Counted from the stretch's first letter, positions 33,032 to 42,696 are shown. The stretch: 64,000 nt of DNA from Klenkia taihuensis (GCF_900112525.1 NZ_FOMD01000003.1:62001-126000), one strand, 5' to 3'. Numbers and translations are program-made. Notes: generated from the sequence alone by a model not told the origin.

Positions 33032-34012
33032 CTACACCACGACCGACGAGAGCGACTCCGGGGCGAAGAGCTCTTCTGGGTCGTACCTGCGTGCCGCCAA
33101 CCCCTGCTCGGCGGAGTAGCGGAGGAACGTGTCGAGGGTCGTTCGGTTGCGCTCGAGCCCGTAGGGCCACCAGTCCTTGCCCAGCACCTTCCGGGTCCGC
33201 TCGGCCTCCGCCCACGACCACGGCAGCGCCGAGGGCAGGGCCGCGGTCTCGGCGATGCCGGCCAGGCCGACCCGCTTTGCCTCCGCGCAGGCCTTGACCA
33301 GCTCCTGCGCCAGCCACCGGTACCGCTCGTGCACATCGCGCCGGATGACCAGCACGTGCATGACGGGGAAGACCCCGGTGCGCCGGAAGTAGTCGGCCTC
33401 CACCGCGGGCGCGTCGGCGAACAGCCTGCGGACGCCGGCGCCCAAGGTGCCCGGGTTGCGGGCGCTGTGCACGGCGTCGAGCTCGCCGTCGGCCAGCATC
33501 CGCGACAGGGTCGCGCCGGGCGGGATCGGCGCCACCTCGACGTCGGCCGGGAGGTCCAGCTGCACCTTCTCCACCCGGCCCGGTGCGTCCAGCCCGCCCG
33601 TGCGGTAGCGCACCGCCGACACGGGCAGGTCGTGGTGCTCGGCGAGGATGCCGCGCACCCAGACGGCGGCGGTGATCTGGTACTCGGGCACCCCCACCAC
33701 GCCTCCGGCCAGCTGGGCCGGCTCGGTGACCGGGGAGTCGGTGGGCACGTACACGGCGCTGTGCCGGAAGGCCCGCGACGGGAACACCGGGACGGCGACG
33801 AAGGGCGCGCCGCGCGAGAGGGTGAGCGCGTAGGTCGACAGCGACAGCTCGGCGACGTCGAACTCTTGGTGGGCCACCATGCGGTGGAAGGTCTCCTCGA
33901 CCGGCAGGTCCAGGCAGTTCAGGTCCACCCCGGCGACCTGCACGCGGCCGTCGAACAGCGGGCGGAACCGGTCGTAGGCCTGGACGGCCATGGTCAGGTG
34001 GGGGCGGGTCAC
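33032..34012 (-). CDS. 4,5-dihydroxyphthalate-decarboxylase-like / substrate-binding-fold protein
   Basis: A 326-residue protein with a periplasmic-binding-protein fold but no signal peptide, matching the family that includes Pht5-type 4,5-dihydroxyphthalate decarboxylases. Characteristic segments are AVQAYDRFRPLFDGRVQVAGVDLN and FDVAELSLSTYALTLSRG near the N-terminus, and KDWWPYGLERNR near the C-terminus. In this aromatic-acid island a decarboxylase role is attractive, but many homologues are of unknown function. It is the last gene of a three-gene operon and starts at a GTG that overlaps the previous stop. Confidence 0.78.
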   Translation of the reverse strand: MTRPHLTMAVQAYDRFRPLFDGRVQVAGVDLNCLDLPVEETFHRMVAHQEFDVAELSLSTYALTLSRGAPFVAVPVFPSRAFRHSAVYVPTDSPVTEPAQLAGGVVGVPEYQITAAVWVRGILAEHHDLPVSAVRYRTGGLDAPGRVEKVQLDLPADVEVAPIPPGATLSRMLADGELDAVHSARNPGTLGAGVRRLFADAPAVEADYFRRTGVFPVMHVLVIRRDVHERYRWLAQELVKACAEAKRVGLAGIAETAALPSALPWSWAEAERTRKVLGKDWWPYGLERNRTTLDTFLRYSAEQGLAARRYDPEELFAPESLSSVVV

Positions 34013-34236
34013 GGCAACCTCCGGAGCAGCGCGGTGACGGCGGGGATGCCGACGAAGACGGCGAGCGGGACGAGCACGGCCGAGCTGGCCAGGGACTGGA
34101 CGACCACCGGCAGGTGGCTCAGCGCCGGTGCGACCCAGAGGCCGTAGAGCACGGAGAACGGGAAGAGCCCGGCCCACACCACCAGCGCGGTCCGCCAGCG
34201 CGGAGCAGCCGTGCGCGGCGGCTGGGGGCGGCTCAC
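34009..34236 (-). CDS. Small two-helix membrane protein, 75 aa
   Basis: Two transmembrane helices (about residues 14-35 and 43-68) and little else; the pattern recalls DUF2798-type proteins. Both ends overlap neighbours by 4 bp (GTGA), so it is firmly embedded between the ThDP enzyme and the decarboxylase-like gene. It may be a transport or assembly accessory. The function is unknown. Confidence 0.65.
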   Translation of the reverse strand: MSRPQPPRTAAPRWRTALVVWAGLFPFSVLYGLWVAPALSHLPVVVQSLASSAVLVPLAVFVGIPAVTALLRRLP

Positions 34237-35906
34237 CGGGCGGCCGGGGGCAGCAGGCCCGGCGGCAGGCCGTACATCTGGTCCTGCACCACCTCCACGA
34301 CGGCCGGCAGGTCCTGGTCCAGAGCGGCCCGCAGGGCCGGCGCCACGTCCTCGTCGGTGGTCGCCCGGGCGCCGAAGGCCCCCAGCGACCGGGCGAACTC
34401 GGCGAAGTCGGGGTTGCCGTAGAAGACCCCGAGGTAGCGGCCGCCGTGCGCGGAGCGCTGCCGGTCGCGGGTGTTGCCGTACGCGTCGTTGTTGACCACC
34501 ACGTTGACGGTGGGGATGCGTTCGCGCACCGCGGTCTCCAGGTCCTGGGCGACCATCCAGAAGCTGCCGTCGCCGCTGACGGTCACCACCCGGAGGTCCG
34601 GGCGGGCCAGCGCCATGCCCATCCCGGCCGGGAACCCCCAGGCCATCGCCCCGCCGGCGGACCCGGCGAAGCTGCCCGGCCGCGGGAGCCGGAGGTAGCG
34701 GTGGCTCCACGGGCCGAAGCTGGGCGCGTCCTGCACCAGCAGGTACCCCGGGGCGTCGGCCACCTCCTGCAGCGCCCGGACCAGCGCGGTGCTGCTGACC
34801 TTGCCGGCCGGGTCGTCGTCGGCCAGGGCGGGGGAGTCCAGCGACGTCGCCGCCAGGTAGCGCTCCCGCAAGCCCGCCAGCCGACCGGCCCGGCCGGGCG
34901 GCGGCGGGGGGAGCGCCTCGGCCAGCGCGGTGGCCGCCAGCCCCGCGTCGGCGACCATGCCGACCTCGGGGAGGTGCACGCGGCCGAGCTCGGTGGCGTC
35001 GACGTCGACGTGCACGATGCGGGCCGACGGGCCAACCAGCGTCCACCGCTTGGTGCTGAACTCCGAGAACCGGCACCCGACGGCGAGCAACACATCGGCC
35101 TCCCGCACGGTCTCCTCGGTGACCTCGTGCGCTCCGTACCCGAGGGCGCCCAGGAAGCCGGGGTGGTCGTGGGAGACCAGGGACTGACGCAACCAGGTGG
35201 TGATGACCGGCGCGGCGAGCCGGTCGGCCAGCCGGCTCACCTCCTCCGTGCGGCCGGTGGCGCCCCCACCGACGACCAGCACCGGTCGCTCCGCCGCGGA
35301 GAGCACCGCGACCGCGTTCTGCACCGCGGCCGGTGCGGGCGCCGGCGGGTGGGCGCGGACCCGGCGCGCCGGGCGCAGCCCGTCGTCGACCTCGGCCTGC
35401 AGGACGTCGAGGGGCAGCGAGACGACCACCGGGCCGGGCCGCCCGGTGACGGCGGTGCGGACGGCGCGCTGGAGCAGTTCGGGGATGCGGTCGGCCCGGT
35501 GGACCTCGACGGCCCACTTGCTCATGGGCGCGAACGTGGCGACGACGTCCATCTCCTCGAATGACCGGCGTTCCGTGATCGAGCCGGGGACCTGCCCGAC
35601 CAGCAGCAGCAGCGGCACGGACTCGTCGTAGGCGTTGTGCACCGCGATCGCCGCGTTCGCGGCACCGGGGCCGCGGGAGACCAGCGCCACGCCCAGGCGC
35701 CCCGTCCGGGACGAGCCGTCGGCCATCAACCCGGCCACCTGCTCGTGCCGGGTGTGCACGAACCGGATGGTGTCCTGCCTGGCCAGGCTGTCGATGAGGT
35801 CCATGACCGTGGTCCCCGGCACGCCGGCGACCAGCTCGACGCCCTCCCGGGTCAGGCACTCGACCACGAGGTCGCTGCCGGTGCGGATGGATGGGTTCGT
35901 TCCCAC
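34233..35906 (-). CDS. Thiamine-diphosphate enzyme (acetolactate synthase-like)
   Basis: A 557-residue three-domain ThDP enzyme. The activating Glu is in HTRHEQVAG (N-terminal domain), a central NAD/FAD-like domain follows, and the ThDP-Mg motif runs from GDGSFWM to VVNNDAYGN in the C-terminal domain. Relatives include acetolactate synthase, benzoylformate decarboxylase and glyoxylate carboligase; the island context favours an aromatic or keto-acid substrate. The GTG at 35906 is preferred because GGAGG precedes it; an in-frame GTG at 35942 is the alternative. Confidence 0.85.
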   Translation of the reverse strand: MGTNPSIRTGSDLVVECLTREGVELVAGVPGTTVMDLIDSLARQDTIRFVHTRHEQVAGLMADGSSRTGRLGVALVSRGPGAANAAIAVHNAYDESVPLLLLVGQVPGSITERRSFEEMDVVATFAPMSKWAVEVHRADRIPELLQRAVRTAVTGRPGPVVVSLPLDVLQAEVDDGLRPARRVRAHPPAPAPAAVQNAVAVLSAAERPVLVVGGGATGRTEEVSRLADRLAAPVITTWLRQSLVSHDHPGFLGALGYGAHEVTEETVREADVLLAVGCRFSEFSTKRWTLVGPSARIVHVDVDATELGRVHLPEVGMVADAGLAATALAEALPPPPPGRAGRLAGLRERYLAATSLDSPALADDDPAGKVSSTALVRALQEVADAPGYLLVQDAPSFGPWSHRYLRLPRPGSFAGSAGGAMAWGFPAGMGMALARPDLRVVTVSGDGSFWMVAQDLETAVRERIPTVNVVVNNDAYGNTRDRQRSAHGGRYLGVFYGNPDFAEFARSLGAFGARATTDEDVAPALRAALDQDLPAVVEVVQDQMYGLPPGLLPPAAR

Positions 35907-35954
35907 GAGGCCTCCGGGGGGTTGGGCTGTGACGGTTGACACTTCGGGGCGACT

Positions 35955-35984
35955 ATGCCAGAAATGACCTCTGCAGCGCAGAAA
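35955..35984. promoter_or_regulatory. Candidate IclR-type control region in a divergent promoter
   Basis: Read on the minus strand, 35968-35955 is GTCATTTCTGGCAT, which matches 13 of 14 bases in the divergent region at 53945. The core CAGAAA recurs 20 bp away (35959 and 35979). It lies between the ThDP-enzyme operon and the carrier/carboxylase operon. Confidence 0.5.
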
Positions 35985-36054
35985 GAAAACCTGCGGATGC
36001 GTTCGCCGCCGCCCGGCAGTCGCCGTCGGCGCCTCCCCTCAGGCTGGAGCCCCC

Positions 36055-37428
36055 GTGTCCATCCACGTCATCGGTGTCGTGGCGCTCGTCCTGGTGTTCG
36101 TCATCGGCACCGTGCGGCCGGTCAACATCGGCGCGCTCGCGCTCATCGTCACCTTCTTCATCGGGACCCTCGTCGCCAACGAGAGCGTCGACGAGCTGCT
36201 CGCCGGCTTCCCGCCGGACCTGTTCGTGCTGCTGGTCGGGGTGACCTACCTCTTCGGCCTGGCCGCCGTGAACGGGACCCTGGAGTGGCTGGTCGACCGG
36301 GCCATCGGCCTGCTCGGCGACCGGCCGGCGCTCGTGCCGTGGTTGATCTTCGGGTTCTCCGCGGTCCCCACGCTGGCCGGCGCCCTCGGCCCGGCCGGGG
36401 TCGCCATGCTGGCCCCCCTGTGCCTGCGGCTCGGTGAGCGCTACGGCGTCGACCGGCGGATGGCCGCGCTGATGGTCATGCACGGCTCGTGCCTGGGGAA
36501 CTTCTCCCCGCTCAACGGGCTGGCGATCATCGTCCGGCAGGTCGCCGACGCCAACGGCCTGCAGGTCTCGGCGGCCGAGCTGTTCTTCGGCAACGCCGCG
36601 TACAACATCGGGCTGGCCGTGGTCATCTACCTGCTGTTCGGCGGCCGGACCCTCCTCCGCCAGCGCCGGGACCACGTCGTCTCCGCCGGTGACCTGCAGG
36701 CCCGCACGGAGCCCGGACTCGAGGACCCGGTGGTGTCCGGGGTGGGCGGGGACCAGACCGCGGCCGGCCTGGCCGCCGGCGGCGGCACGCGCACCGCCAC
36801 CCGGGCACCCCACGTGGCCCCGGCGCGCACCGCGCTGCGGCTGGACCAGGTCATCACCCTGGTCGTCATCCTCGGCGTGGCCGTCGGTGCGCTGGTCTTC
36901 GACCTGGAGATCGGGTTCCTCGCCCTCATCGCGGCGGCGCTGCTGCACCTGCTGTTCCCGCACCGGTTCGAGCAGGCCGACCGGCGCATCGTGTGGTCGG
37001 TCGTCCTGCTGATCTGCGGCGTCGTCACCTTCGTAGGCGCCCTGCAGCGCTACGGGACGATCGACGTCGTCGGCAACGGCATCGCCGGGCTCGGCAACCC
37101 GCTCCTGACGGCCTTCCTGCTGTGCCTCGTCGGCGCGATCACGTCGGCCTTCGCCTCCTCGGCCGGCCTGCTGGGCGTGCTCATCCCGCTCGCCGTGCCG
37201 TTCCTGGTGCAGGGCGAGGTCGGCGTGACCGCGATGGTCATCGCGCTGGCCGTGTCGGCCACCGTCGTCGACTCGACGCCGTTCTCCTCGGTCGGGGCCC
37301 TGACGCTGGCCAACGCACCGGAGGCCGATCGCCGGCCCCTCTTCCGCACGATGCTCGCCTGGGGCATGGCCATGGTCGTCACCGCCCCGGTCATCACCTG
37401 GCTGGTCTTCATCCTGCCGACCCACTGA
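36055..37428 (+). CDS. MatC-like dicarboxylate/organic-acid carrier
   Basis: A 457-residue membrane protein of the SLC13/citrate-transporter superfamily with about 11 helices. The N-terminal half matches the MatC malonate/dicarboxylate carrier pattern (VRPVNIGALALIVTFFIGTL; APLCLRLGERYGVD...; HGSCLGNFSPLNGLA). It probably imports the organic acid handled by the downstream carboxylase-like enzymes. The GTG start at 36055 opens a run of at least six genes on the plus strand. Confidence 0.82.
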   Translation: MSIHVIGVVALVLVFVIGTVRPVNIGALALIVTFFIGTLVANESVDELLAGFPPDLFVLLVGVTYLFGLAAVNGTLEWLVDRAIGLLGDRPALVPWLIFGFSAVPTLAGALGPAGVAMLAPLCLRLGERYGVDRRMAALMVMHGSCLGNFSPLNGLAIIVRQVADANGLQVSAAELFFGNAAYNIGLAVVIYLLFGGRTLLRQRRDHVVSAGDLQARTEPGLEDPVVSGVGGDQTAAGLAAGGGTRTATRAPHVAPARTALRLDQVITLVVILGVAVGALVFDLEIGFLALIAAALLHLLFPHRFEQADRRIVWSVVLLICGVVTFVGALQRYGTIDVVGNGIAGLGNPLLTAFLLCLVGAITSAFASSAGLLGVLIPLAVPFLVQGEVGVTAMVIALAVSATVVDSTPFSSVGALTLANAPEADRRPLFRTMLAWGMAMVVTAPVITWLVFILPTH

Positions 37429-37485
37429 TCCTTCACCGCCCCCGACCCCGGGGGCCGGTGCACCTCGATGCGCCCAGGAGGCGGC

Positions 37486-39597
37486 ATGCCCTACGTGATC
37501 GGCATCGACATCGGCGGGACGTTCACCGACGCGTTCGTCGCGGACGGCGGCGGGCGGGTGGCCGGCGTGAAGACACCGTCCACCCCACCGGACTTCGCCC
37601 GTGGCTTCCTCGCTGTCCTCGACGAGCTGTCCGTCGAGCTCGGCATCGACACCGGCGCGCTCCTGGCCGACACGCACTACATCGTCCACGGCACCACCTC
37701 CACGCTGAACGCGTTGGTGACCGGTGACGTGGCCAGGGTCGGCTTCCTGACCACGCGGGGCCACGCGGACTCCATCGCGATCATGAACCTCGAGGGCCGC
37801 TACGCCGGGTTGGGTGCGGACCGGGTGCAGGACATGGTCCGCACCGACAAGCCGCGGCCACTGGTCCCGCCGCAGCTGGTCCGCGAGATCGACGAGCGGA
37901 TCGACCACAAGGGGTCCGTGGTCGTCGAGCTGGACGAGGAGGGGACCCGCCGCGCGGTTCGGGAGCTCGTGGCCGCCGGCGCCGAGGCCATCGCGGTGAG
38001 CCTGCTCTGGAGCTTCCGGAACCCGGCGCACGAGCAGCGTGTCGGCGAGATCGTGGCCGAGGAGGCACCCGGCCGGTACGTCGCGCTGTCCAGCGACGTC
38101 AGCCCGCGCATCCGGGAGTACGCACGCAGCGCCACCACGATCATGAACACCCAGGTGGGCCCCCGCCTGCGGGACTACCTGAGGCCCCTGGAGGCCGAGC
38201 TGCGCGACCTCGGCTTCGGCGGGTCCCTGCTGGTCATGCAGGGCTCGGGCGGGTGCGTCGACTCCGCCGACGCCCCGTCCCGGGCGATCACCACCATCGG
38301 CTCGGTGCTCACCGGTGGCGTGGTGGGCTGCACCCGCCTCGCCGACGAGCTGGGCCACCGCAACGTCATCTCCACGGACATGGGTGGGACGACGTTCCTG
38401 GCCGGTCTGGTCGTCGACGGCGAGGCGGTCTCCACCACCAGCACGGTGCTCGGCCAGTACCAGCTGAACGTGCCGATGGTCGACGTGCACACCATCGGGG
38501 CGGGCGGGGGCGCGATCGCCTGGGTGGACGCAGGCGGGAACCTCCACGTCGGGCCGCGCAGCGCCGGTGCCCGCCCGGGGCCGGCCTGCTACGGCGAGGG
38601 CGGGACCGAGCCGACCGTCACCGACGTCGACCTGCTGCTCGGGATCGTCAACCCGGACAACTTCCTCGGCGGTCGCAAGCAGCTGTCTGTCGACCTGGCC
38701 GCCGAGGCCGTCCGCACCCGGGTCGCCGAGCCGCTCGGGCTGTCGCTGGACGAGGCGTGCGCGGCGGTCTACGCGATCCAGAACGCGCAGACCGCGGACC
38801 TGGTGCGCAAGGTCGTGGTGACCTCCGGGCAGGACCCCCGCGACTTCGTGCTCTACGCCTTCGGTGGTGCGGGCCCGATGCACTGCGCCAGCTACGCCGC
38901 CGACCTGGAGATCAGCGAGGTCGTCGTCCCCCTCGGGCCGACCGCGGCCGTGTTCTCGGCCTACGGACTGGCCGCCTCGGACATCGTGCTGACCGCCGAG
39001 CTGTCCGCGCCGACCAACTTCCCGCCCGACCCGGCCGACTTCAACGCCGCGTTCGGCCAGCTGCGGGCCGAGCTCGATCAGCGGTTGGCCGACCAGCAGC
39101 TGCGCTTCGCCGACGTCGACTACCGGTCGGAGGCCGACCTCCGCTACACCATGCAGCTGGCGGAGGTGGCCACGGCTGTGCCGTCCGGGGACCTCGACGA
39201 GGCGGGTCTGGCCGGCGTCGGCGCGGCGTTCGGCCACCGCTACGAGCAGCTCTACGGCAAGGGGTCGGGGTTCGCGGAAGCCGGGCTGCAGTTGATCACC
39301 TACCGGACGCAGGCGGTCGGTGTGCTGCCGATCAGACCCCGTCTCACGCCGGTCGGCGCGGCGGAGGGGGGTGCCCGGCCGGTGTCCCGGCGGCGGGTGT
39401 TCCTCGACGCGCGCCGGGGCTGGCAGGACGCCGCCATCCACGACTACCGGGACCTGGCGGAGGGCCACGAGATCGCCGGCCCCGCCGTCGTGGAGGCCCC
39501 CACCACCACCGTCGCCCTGCCGGAGGGCTGCACCGGGCGGGTCGACCGGCTCGGCAACCTCGTCATCCGCTACACCCAGGCCCGAGAGGACAGCTGA
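37486..39597 (+). CDS. Hydantoinase/oxoprolinase/acetone-carboxylase beta-type subunit (HyuA)
   Basis: A 703-residue ASKHA-fold ATPase subunit. The phosphate-binding motif GIDIGGTFTDAFV opens the protein, HGTTSTLNAL is near residue 65, and DMGGTTF and GGAGPMHC mark the C-terminal nucleotide lobe. Family members activate a substrate by ATP-dependent phosphorylation for ring opening or carboxylation. The ATG at 37486 has AGGAGG. Together with HyuB and the gamma-like protein it forms a three-subunit set, as in acetone or acetophenone carboxylases. Confidence 0.9.
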   Translation: MPYVIGIDIGGTFTDAFVADGGGRVAGVKTPSTPPDFARGFLAVLDELSVELGIDTGALLADTHYIVHGTTSTLNALVTGDVARVGFLTTRGHADSIAIMNLEGRYAGLGADRVQDMVRTDKPRPLVPPQLVREIDERIDHKGSVVVELDEEGTRRAVRELVAAGAEAIAVSLLWSFRNPAHEQRVGEIVAEEAPGRYVALSSDVSPRIREYARSATTIMNTQVGPRLRDYLRPLEAELRDLGFGGSLLVMQGSGGCVDSADAPSRAITTIGSVLTGGVVGCTRLADELGHRNVISTDMGGTTFLAGLVVDGEAVSTTSTVLGQYQLNVPMVDVHTIGAGGGAIAWVDAGGNLHVGPRSAGARPGPACYGEGGTEPTVTDVDLLLGIVNPDNFLGGRKQLSVDLAAEAVRTRVAEPLGLSLDEACAAVYAIQNAQTADLVRKVVVTSGQDPRDFVLYAFGGAGPMHCASYAADLEISEVVVPLGPTAAVFSAYGLAASDIVLTAELSAPTNFPPDPADFNAAFGQLRAELDQRLADQQLRFADVDYRSEADLRYTMQLAEVATAVPSGDLDEAGLAGVGAAFGHRYEQLYGKGSGFAEAGLQLITYRTQAVGVLPIRPRLTPVGAAEGGARPVSRRRVFLDARRGWQDAAIHDYRDLAEGHEIAGPAVVEAPTTTVALPEGCTGRVDRLGNLVIRYTQAREDS

Positions 39598-39598
39598 C

Positions 39599-41587
39599 GT
39601 GCCCGTCATCCCCGTTGCCGGTTCCGAGAAGTTCGCCAACCTCCCCGTCGGAGCTGAGGAGACCCGGCGCGCGGTCGGTGACTCCCTCCGGCTGCACGAC
39701 GTCGCCAGCTCCGTCGTCGAGGGCCTGGACCCGCTGACCTACGAGGTCGTGCGGCACCGCCTGACCTCCATCACCGAGGAGATGGGCGAGGCGCTCAAGC
39801 GCATGTCGGGGTCGGTGGTGGTGACCGACTGCAACGACTTCGACGCCGCGATCATGGACGAGGTCGGCGACGTCGTCCAGGTCGGCCTCTACAACACCGA
39901 GCTGGCCGCGTCGTTGGACATGGCGGCCAACTGGACGCTGCGGAACCGGTGCGCGCGGCCGGGCATCGCACCGGGGGACATGTTCCTGTGCAACGACCCC
40001 TGGGTCGGCGGGGGCCTGCACCAGAACGACACCAGCCTCTTCGCGCCCCTGTTCGTCGACGGCGAGCTGTTCTGCTGGACCGGTGCGGTCGCCCACCAGG
40101 TCGACCTGGGCGGGGTCTCGCCGGGGAGCTGGTCGGTGGGGGCGACCGACGTCTTCTGGGAGTCCCTGCCCACACCGCCGATCAAGATCGTGGAGGGCGG
40201 TGAGATCCGTACCGACGTCGAGGACGTCTGGTTGCGGCGGTCCCGGGTCCCCAAGCTCGTCGCCCTCGACCTGCGGGCCAAGATCGGTGCGAACAACGTC
40301 GCGCACGAGCGGCTCACGGCGCTGTGCGCCAAGTACGGGGCCGACGTGGTCAAGGCGGTGATGCGCCGGACCATGGACGACGCGGAGCAGCGGTTGCGGG
40401 CCAAGCTCCGCGAGATCCCGGACGGTTCGTGGAGCTCGGTCGCCCACCAGGACTCGGCGCGCTCGGGGGACCGGGGGATCTACCGCATCGTGCTGACGCT
40501 GACCAAGACCGACGACCGGCTCGTCTTCGACTTCACCGGCACCGACCCGCAGGTGGACGGGCTGATCAACTGCACGTTCGCCGGCCTGCGCGGCGGGATC
40601 ATGCCCGTTCTGCTCACCATGGTCTGCGGGGACATCCCGTGGGCCTGCGGCGGGATCTACCGTTGCGTCGAGATCATCAGCGAACCAGGGACGATCAACA
40701 ACTGCACCTTCCCGGCCGGGATCGGCAAGGCGTCGGTGGCGTCGGGGTGGGCGACCACCAACGTGGCCACCGAGTGCCTGGCCGGGATGCTCGACACCCA
40801 CCCCGAGCACCGCAAGCGGCTGATGAGCGTGTGCTGCGGCACCTGGGACTTCGCGCTGCTCGCCGGGGTGGACCAGCGGGGCGGTGGCTTCGTCACGATG
40901 CTGTGCGACTCCATGGCCGGGGGGCTCGGCGCCCGCTCCGACTCCGACGGGGTGGACACCGGAGGGTTGGCCTGCATCCCGATGGGCCGGGTGGCCGACG
41001 TCGAGATGAACGAGTTCGCCTTCCCCATGCTGTACCTCTGGCGCCGCGAGGAGCCCGACTCGGGCGGCCCGGGGCGGCACCGCGGTGGGGTGGGTGCGTC
41101 CAGTTGCTTCATCCCCCACGACAGCCCGCTGGGTGGGGTCCACCTCGTCGTGTCGGCGCCGGGCAAGGCCCTGCCCCTGGCGGGGGGTCTGGCCGGTGGC
41201 CTGCCGGCCGGCACCCAGTACGACGTCCTCGTGCGGGACACCGACGTGCACGCGAGGTTCGCCGCCGGCCGCATCCCGGCGTCCCTCGACGAGTTGGCGG
41301 GGACCACCGACCTCGTGCCCACCCACCACGAGACCGATCTGGGTCCGGCCGACGTCTACTTCACCCACTGGCAGGGCGGGGGCGGGTACGGCGACCCCCT
41401 CCGACGCGACCCGGCCGCCGTGGCCGACGACGTGGCCGCCCACAAGGTCTCCCCGGGGGGTGCGTCCGAGGTCTACGGAGTGGTGCTCGACGACCGGGGC
41501 GCCGTCGACGACGGCGCCACCACCGCACGCCGGGACGCGCTGCGCCGCAGCCGGGCCGGGCTGGACACCGAGGAGGTCCCGGCATGA
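39599..41587 (+). CDS. Hydantoinase B/oxoprolinase/acetone-carboxylase alpha-type subunit (HyuB)
   Basis: A 662-residue HyuB-family protein, the metal-dependent half of the complex. Typical parts are DPLTYEVVRHRLTSITEEMG near residue 42, GDMFLCNDPWVGGGLHQNDT with the metal-ligand Asp and His residues, and GGGGYGDPL near the end. It is shorter than acetone carboxylase alpha (over 700 aa). The GTG lies 1 base after the HyuA stop, and the stop overlaps the next ATG. Confidence 0.9.
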   Translation: MPVIPVAGSEKFANLPVGAEETRRAVGDSLRLHDVASSVVEGLDPLTYEVVRHRLTSITEEMGEALKRMSGSVVVTDCNDFDAAIMDEVGDVVQVGLYNTELAASLDMAANWTLRNRCARPGIAPGDMFLCNDPWVGGGLHQNDTSLFAPLFVDGELFCWTGAVAHQVDLGGVSPGSWSVGATDVFWESLPTPPIKIVEGGEIRTDVEDVWLRRSRVPKLVALDLRAKIGANNVAHERLTALCAKYGADVVKAVMRRTMDDAEQRLRAKLREIPDGSWSSVAHQDSARSGDRGIYRIVLTLTKTDDRLVFDFTGTDPQVDGLINCTFAGLRGGIMPVLLTMVCGDIPWACGGIYRCVEIISEPGTINNCTFPAGIGKASVASGWATTNVATECLAGMLDTHPEHRKRLMSVCCGTWDFALLAGVDQRGGGFVTMLCDSMAGGLGARSDSDGVDTGGLACIPMGRVADVEMNEFAFPMLYLWRREEPDSGGPGRHRGGVGASSCFIPHDSPLGGVHLVVSAPGKALPLAGGLAGGLPAGTQYDVLVRDTDVHARFAAGRIPASLDELAGTTDLVPTHHETDLGPADVYFTHWQGGGGYGDPLRRDPAAVADDVAAHKVSPGGASEVYGVVLDDRGAVDDGATTARRDALRRSRAGLDTEEVPA

Positions 41588-41880
41588 CCGTGCACATCGA
41601 CGAGAACCTGGTGCAGGACGACGGCGGCGGGGTGAGCTGTCGGCACTGCGGGGCCGCTGTCGGGGTCGCGAGGCAACCGCTGCGCGACGCCCGGGTGCGG
41701 GAGTCCGACCCCCGGACCGCCGGGCCCTCGGTCCGGGCCGACGCCGGCCACTTCGCCGACCGGCCCGTGGTGCTCCGGCAGACGTTCTGCCCGGGGTGCC
41801 TGACCCTGCTGCAGTCGGAGATCGTCCCGGGCGACGAGCCGTCCGGCCGGACCCGGGCCGTGGCGGTGGTGGACCGGTGA
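41584..41880 (+). CDS. Acetone-carboxylase-gamma-like small zinc-ribbon protein
   Basis: A 98-residue protein with two CxxC knuckles (Cys19/Cys22 and Cys69/Cys72), fitting a metal-binding domain of the acetone carboxylase gamma family, but shorter than the classical gamma subunit. The order HyuA-HyuB-gamma with 1-4 bp spacing supports one enzyme complex. The presence of this subunit argues for a carboxylase and against a plain hydantoinase or oxoprolinase. Confidence 0.75.
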   Translation: MTVHIDENLVQDDGGGVSCRHCGAAVGVARQPLRDARVRESDPRTAGPSVRADAGHFADRPVVLRQTFCPGCLTLLQSEIVPGDEPSGRTRAVAVVDR

Positions 41881-42650
41881 GTGCCGTGCTGCAGGACCGG
41901 GTCGTCGTCGTCACCGGGGGTGCGCAGGGTCTGGGCCGCGCCTATGCGCAGCGGGTCGTCGCGGACGGGGGCACGGTCGTCGTGGCGGACCTGGACGAGC
42001 GGAAGGGGGCCGCCGTCGTCGACGAGCTGGTCTCGGCGGGAGGGGCGGCCTCGTTCGCGGCCCTCGACGTCGGGGACCCGGGGGCGGTCGCGGTCTTCGC
42101 CGACACCGTCGCATCGCGGTTCGGGGCGGTCCACGGACTGGTCAACAACGCCGCGATCTTCTCCACGATCACCATGCGCCCGTTCTGGGAGATCCCGGCT
42201 GCTGAGTGGGACCGGCTGATGGCGGTCAACCTGCGCGGCCCCTGGCTCGTGACCAGCGCGCTGCTGCCCGGCCTCCGGGAGGGTGCTCGGGTCGGGCAGG
42301 GGGCGAGCGTGGTGAACGTGGGTTCCGACGCGGTGTGGCTCGGCCGGCCCGGCTACCTGCACTACATCGCCAGCAAGGGCGGGGTGACCGGCATGACCCA
42401 CGCGATGGCGCACGAGCTCGGGGGCGACCGGATCCGGGTCAACTCGATCTCGCCCGGTCCCACCTACACCGAGGTGCCGCGCTCGACCGTGTCCCCCGAG
42501 CAGCGGACCGCCATGCAGGCCGCGCAGGCGCTGCACCGCGACGCCGAGCCCGACGACATGGTCGGCGTGGTCGCCTTCCTGCTCTCCGACGACAGCCGGT
42601 GGATCACCGGCCAGACGCTCAGCGTGAACGGCGGCGTCCTGCACCGCTGA
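41877..42650 (+). CDS. Short-chain dehydrogenase/reductase (classical SDR)
   Basis: A 257-residue classical SDR with the cofactor motif [13 protein letters not shown] (about residues 11-23), NNAAI, Ser in NVGSDAVW, the catalytic Tyr/Lys pair in YIASK and SPGPTYTEV. Asp at the end of beta-2 (VVADLDE) indicates NAD preference. The GTG overlaps the previous stop. A role in oxidising a secondary alcohol to the ketone that feeds the carboxylase is plausible. Confidence 0.88.
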   Translation: MSAVLQDRVVVVTGGAQGLGRAYAQRVVADGGTVVVADLDERKGAAVVDELVSAGGAASFAALDVGDPGAVAVFADTVASRFGAVHGLVNNAAIFSTITMRPFWEIPAAEWDRLMAVNLRGPWLVTSALLPGLREGARVGQGASVVNVGSDAVWLGRPGYLHYIASKGGVTGMTHAMAHELGGDRIRVNSISPGPTYTEVPRSTVSPEQRTAMQAAQALHRDAEPDDMVGVVAFLLSDDSRWITGQTLSVNGGVLHR

Positions 42651-42696
42651 CCCGCCGCCGCGACGCCCATGCCCCGACCACCACGGAGGACACCGC

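Noticed and set aside
35953-39639. A 1228-codon open frame on the minus strand
   Set aside because: It runs antisense to the carrier and HyuA genes, which have clear motifs. Long antisense frames are expected at this GC content; its product is low-complexity Gly/Arg/Asp/Gln-rich sequence with no domain.
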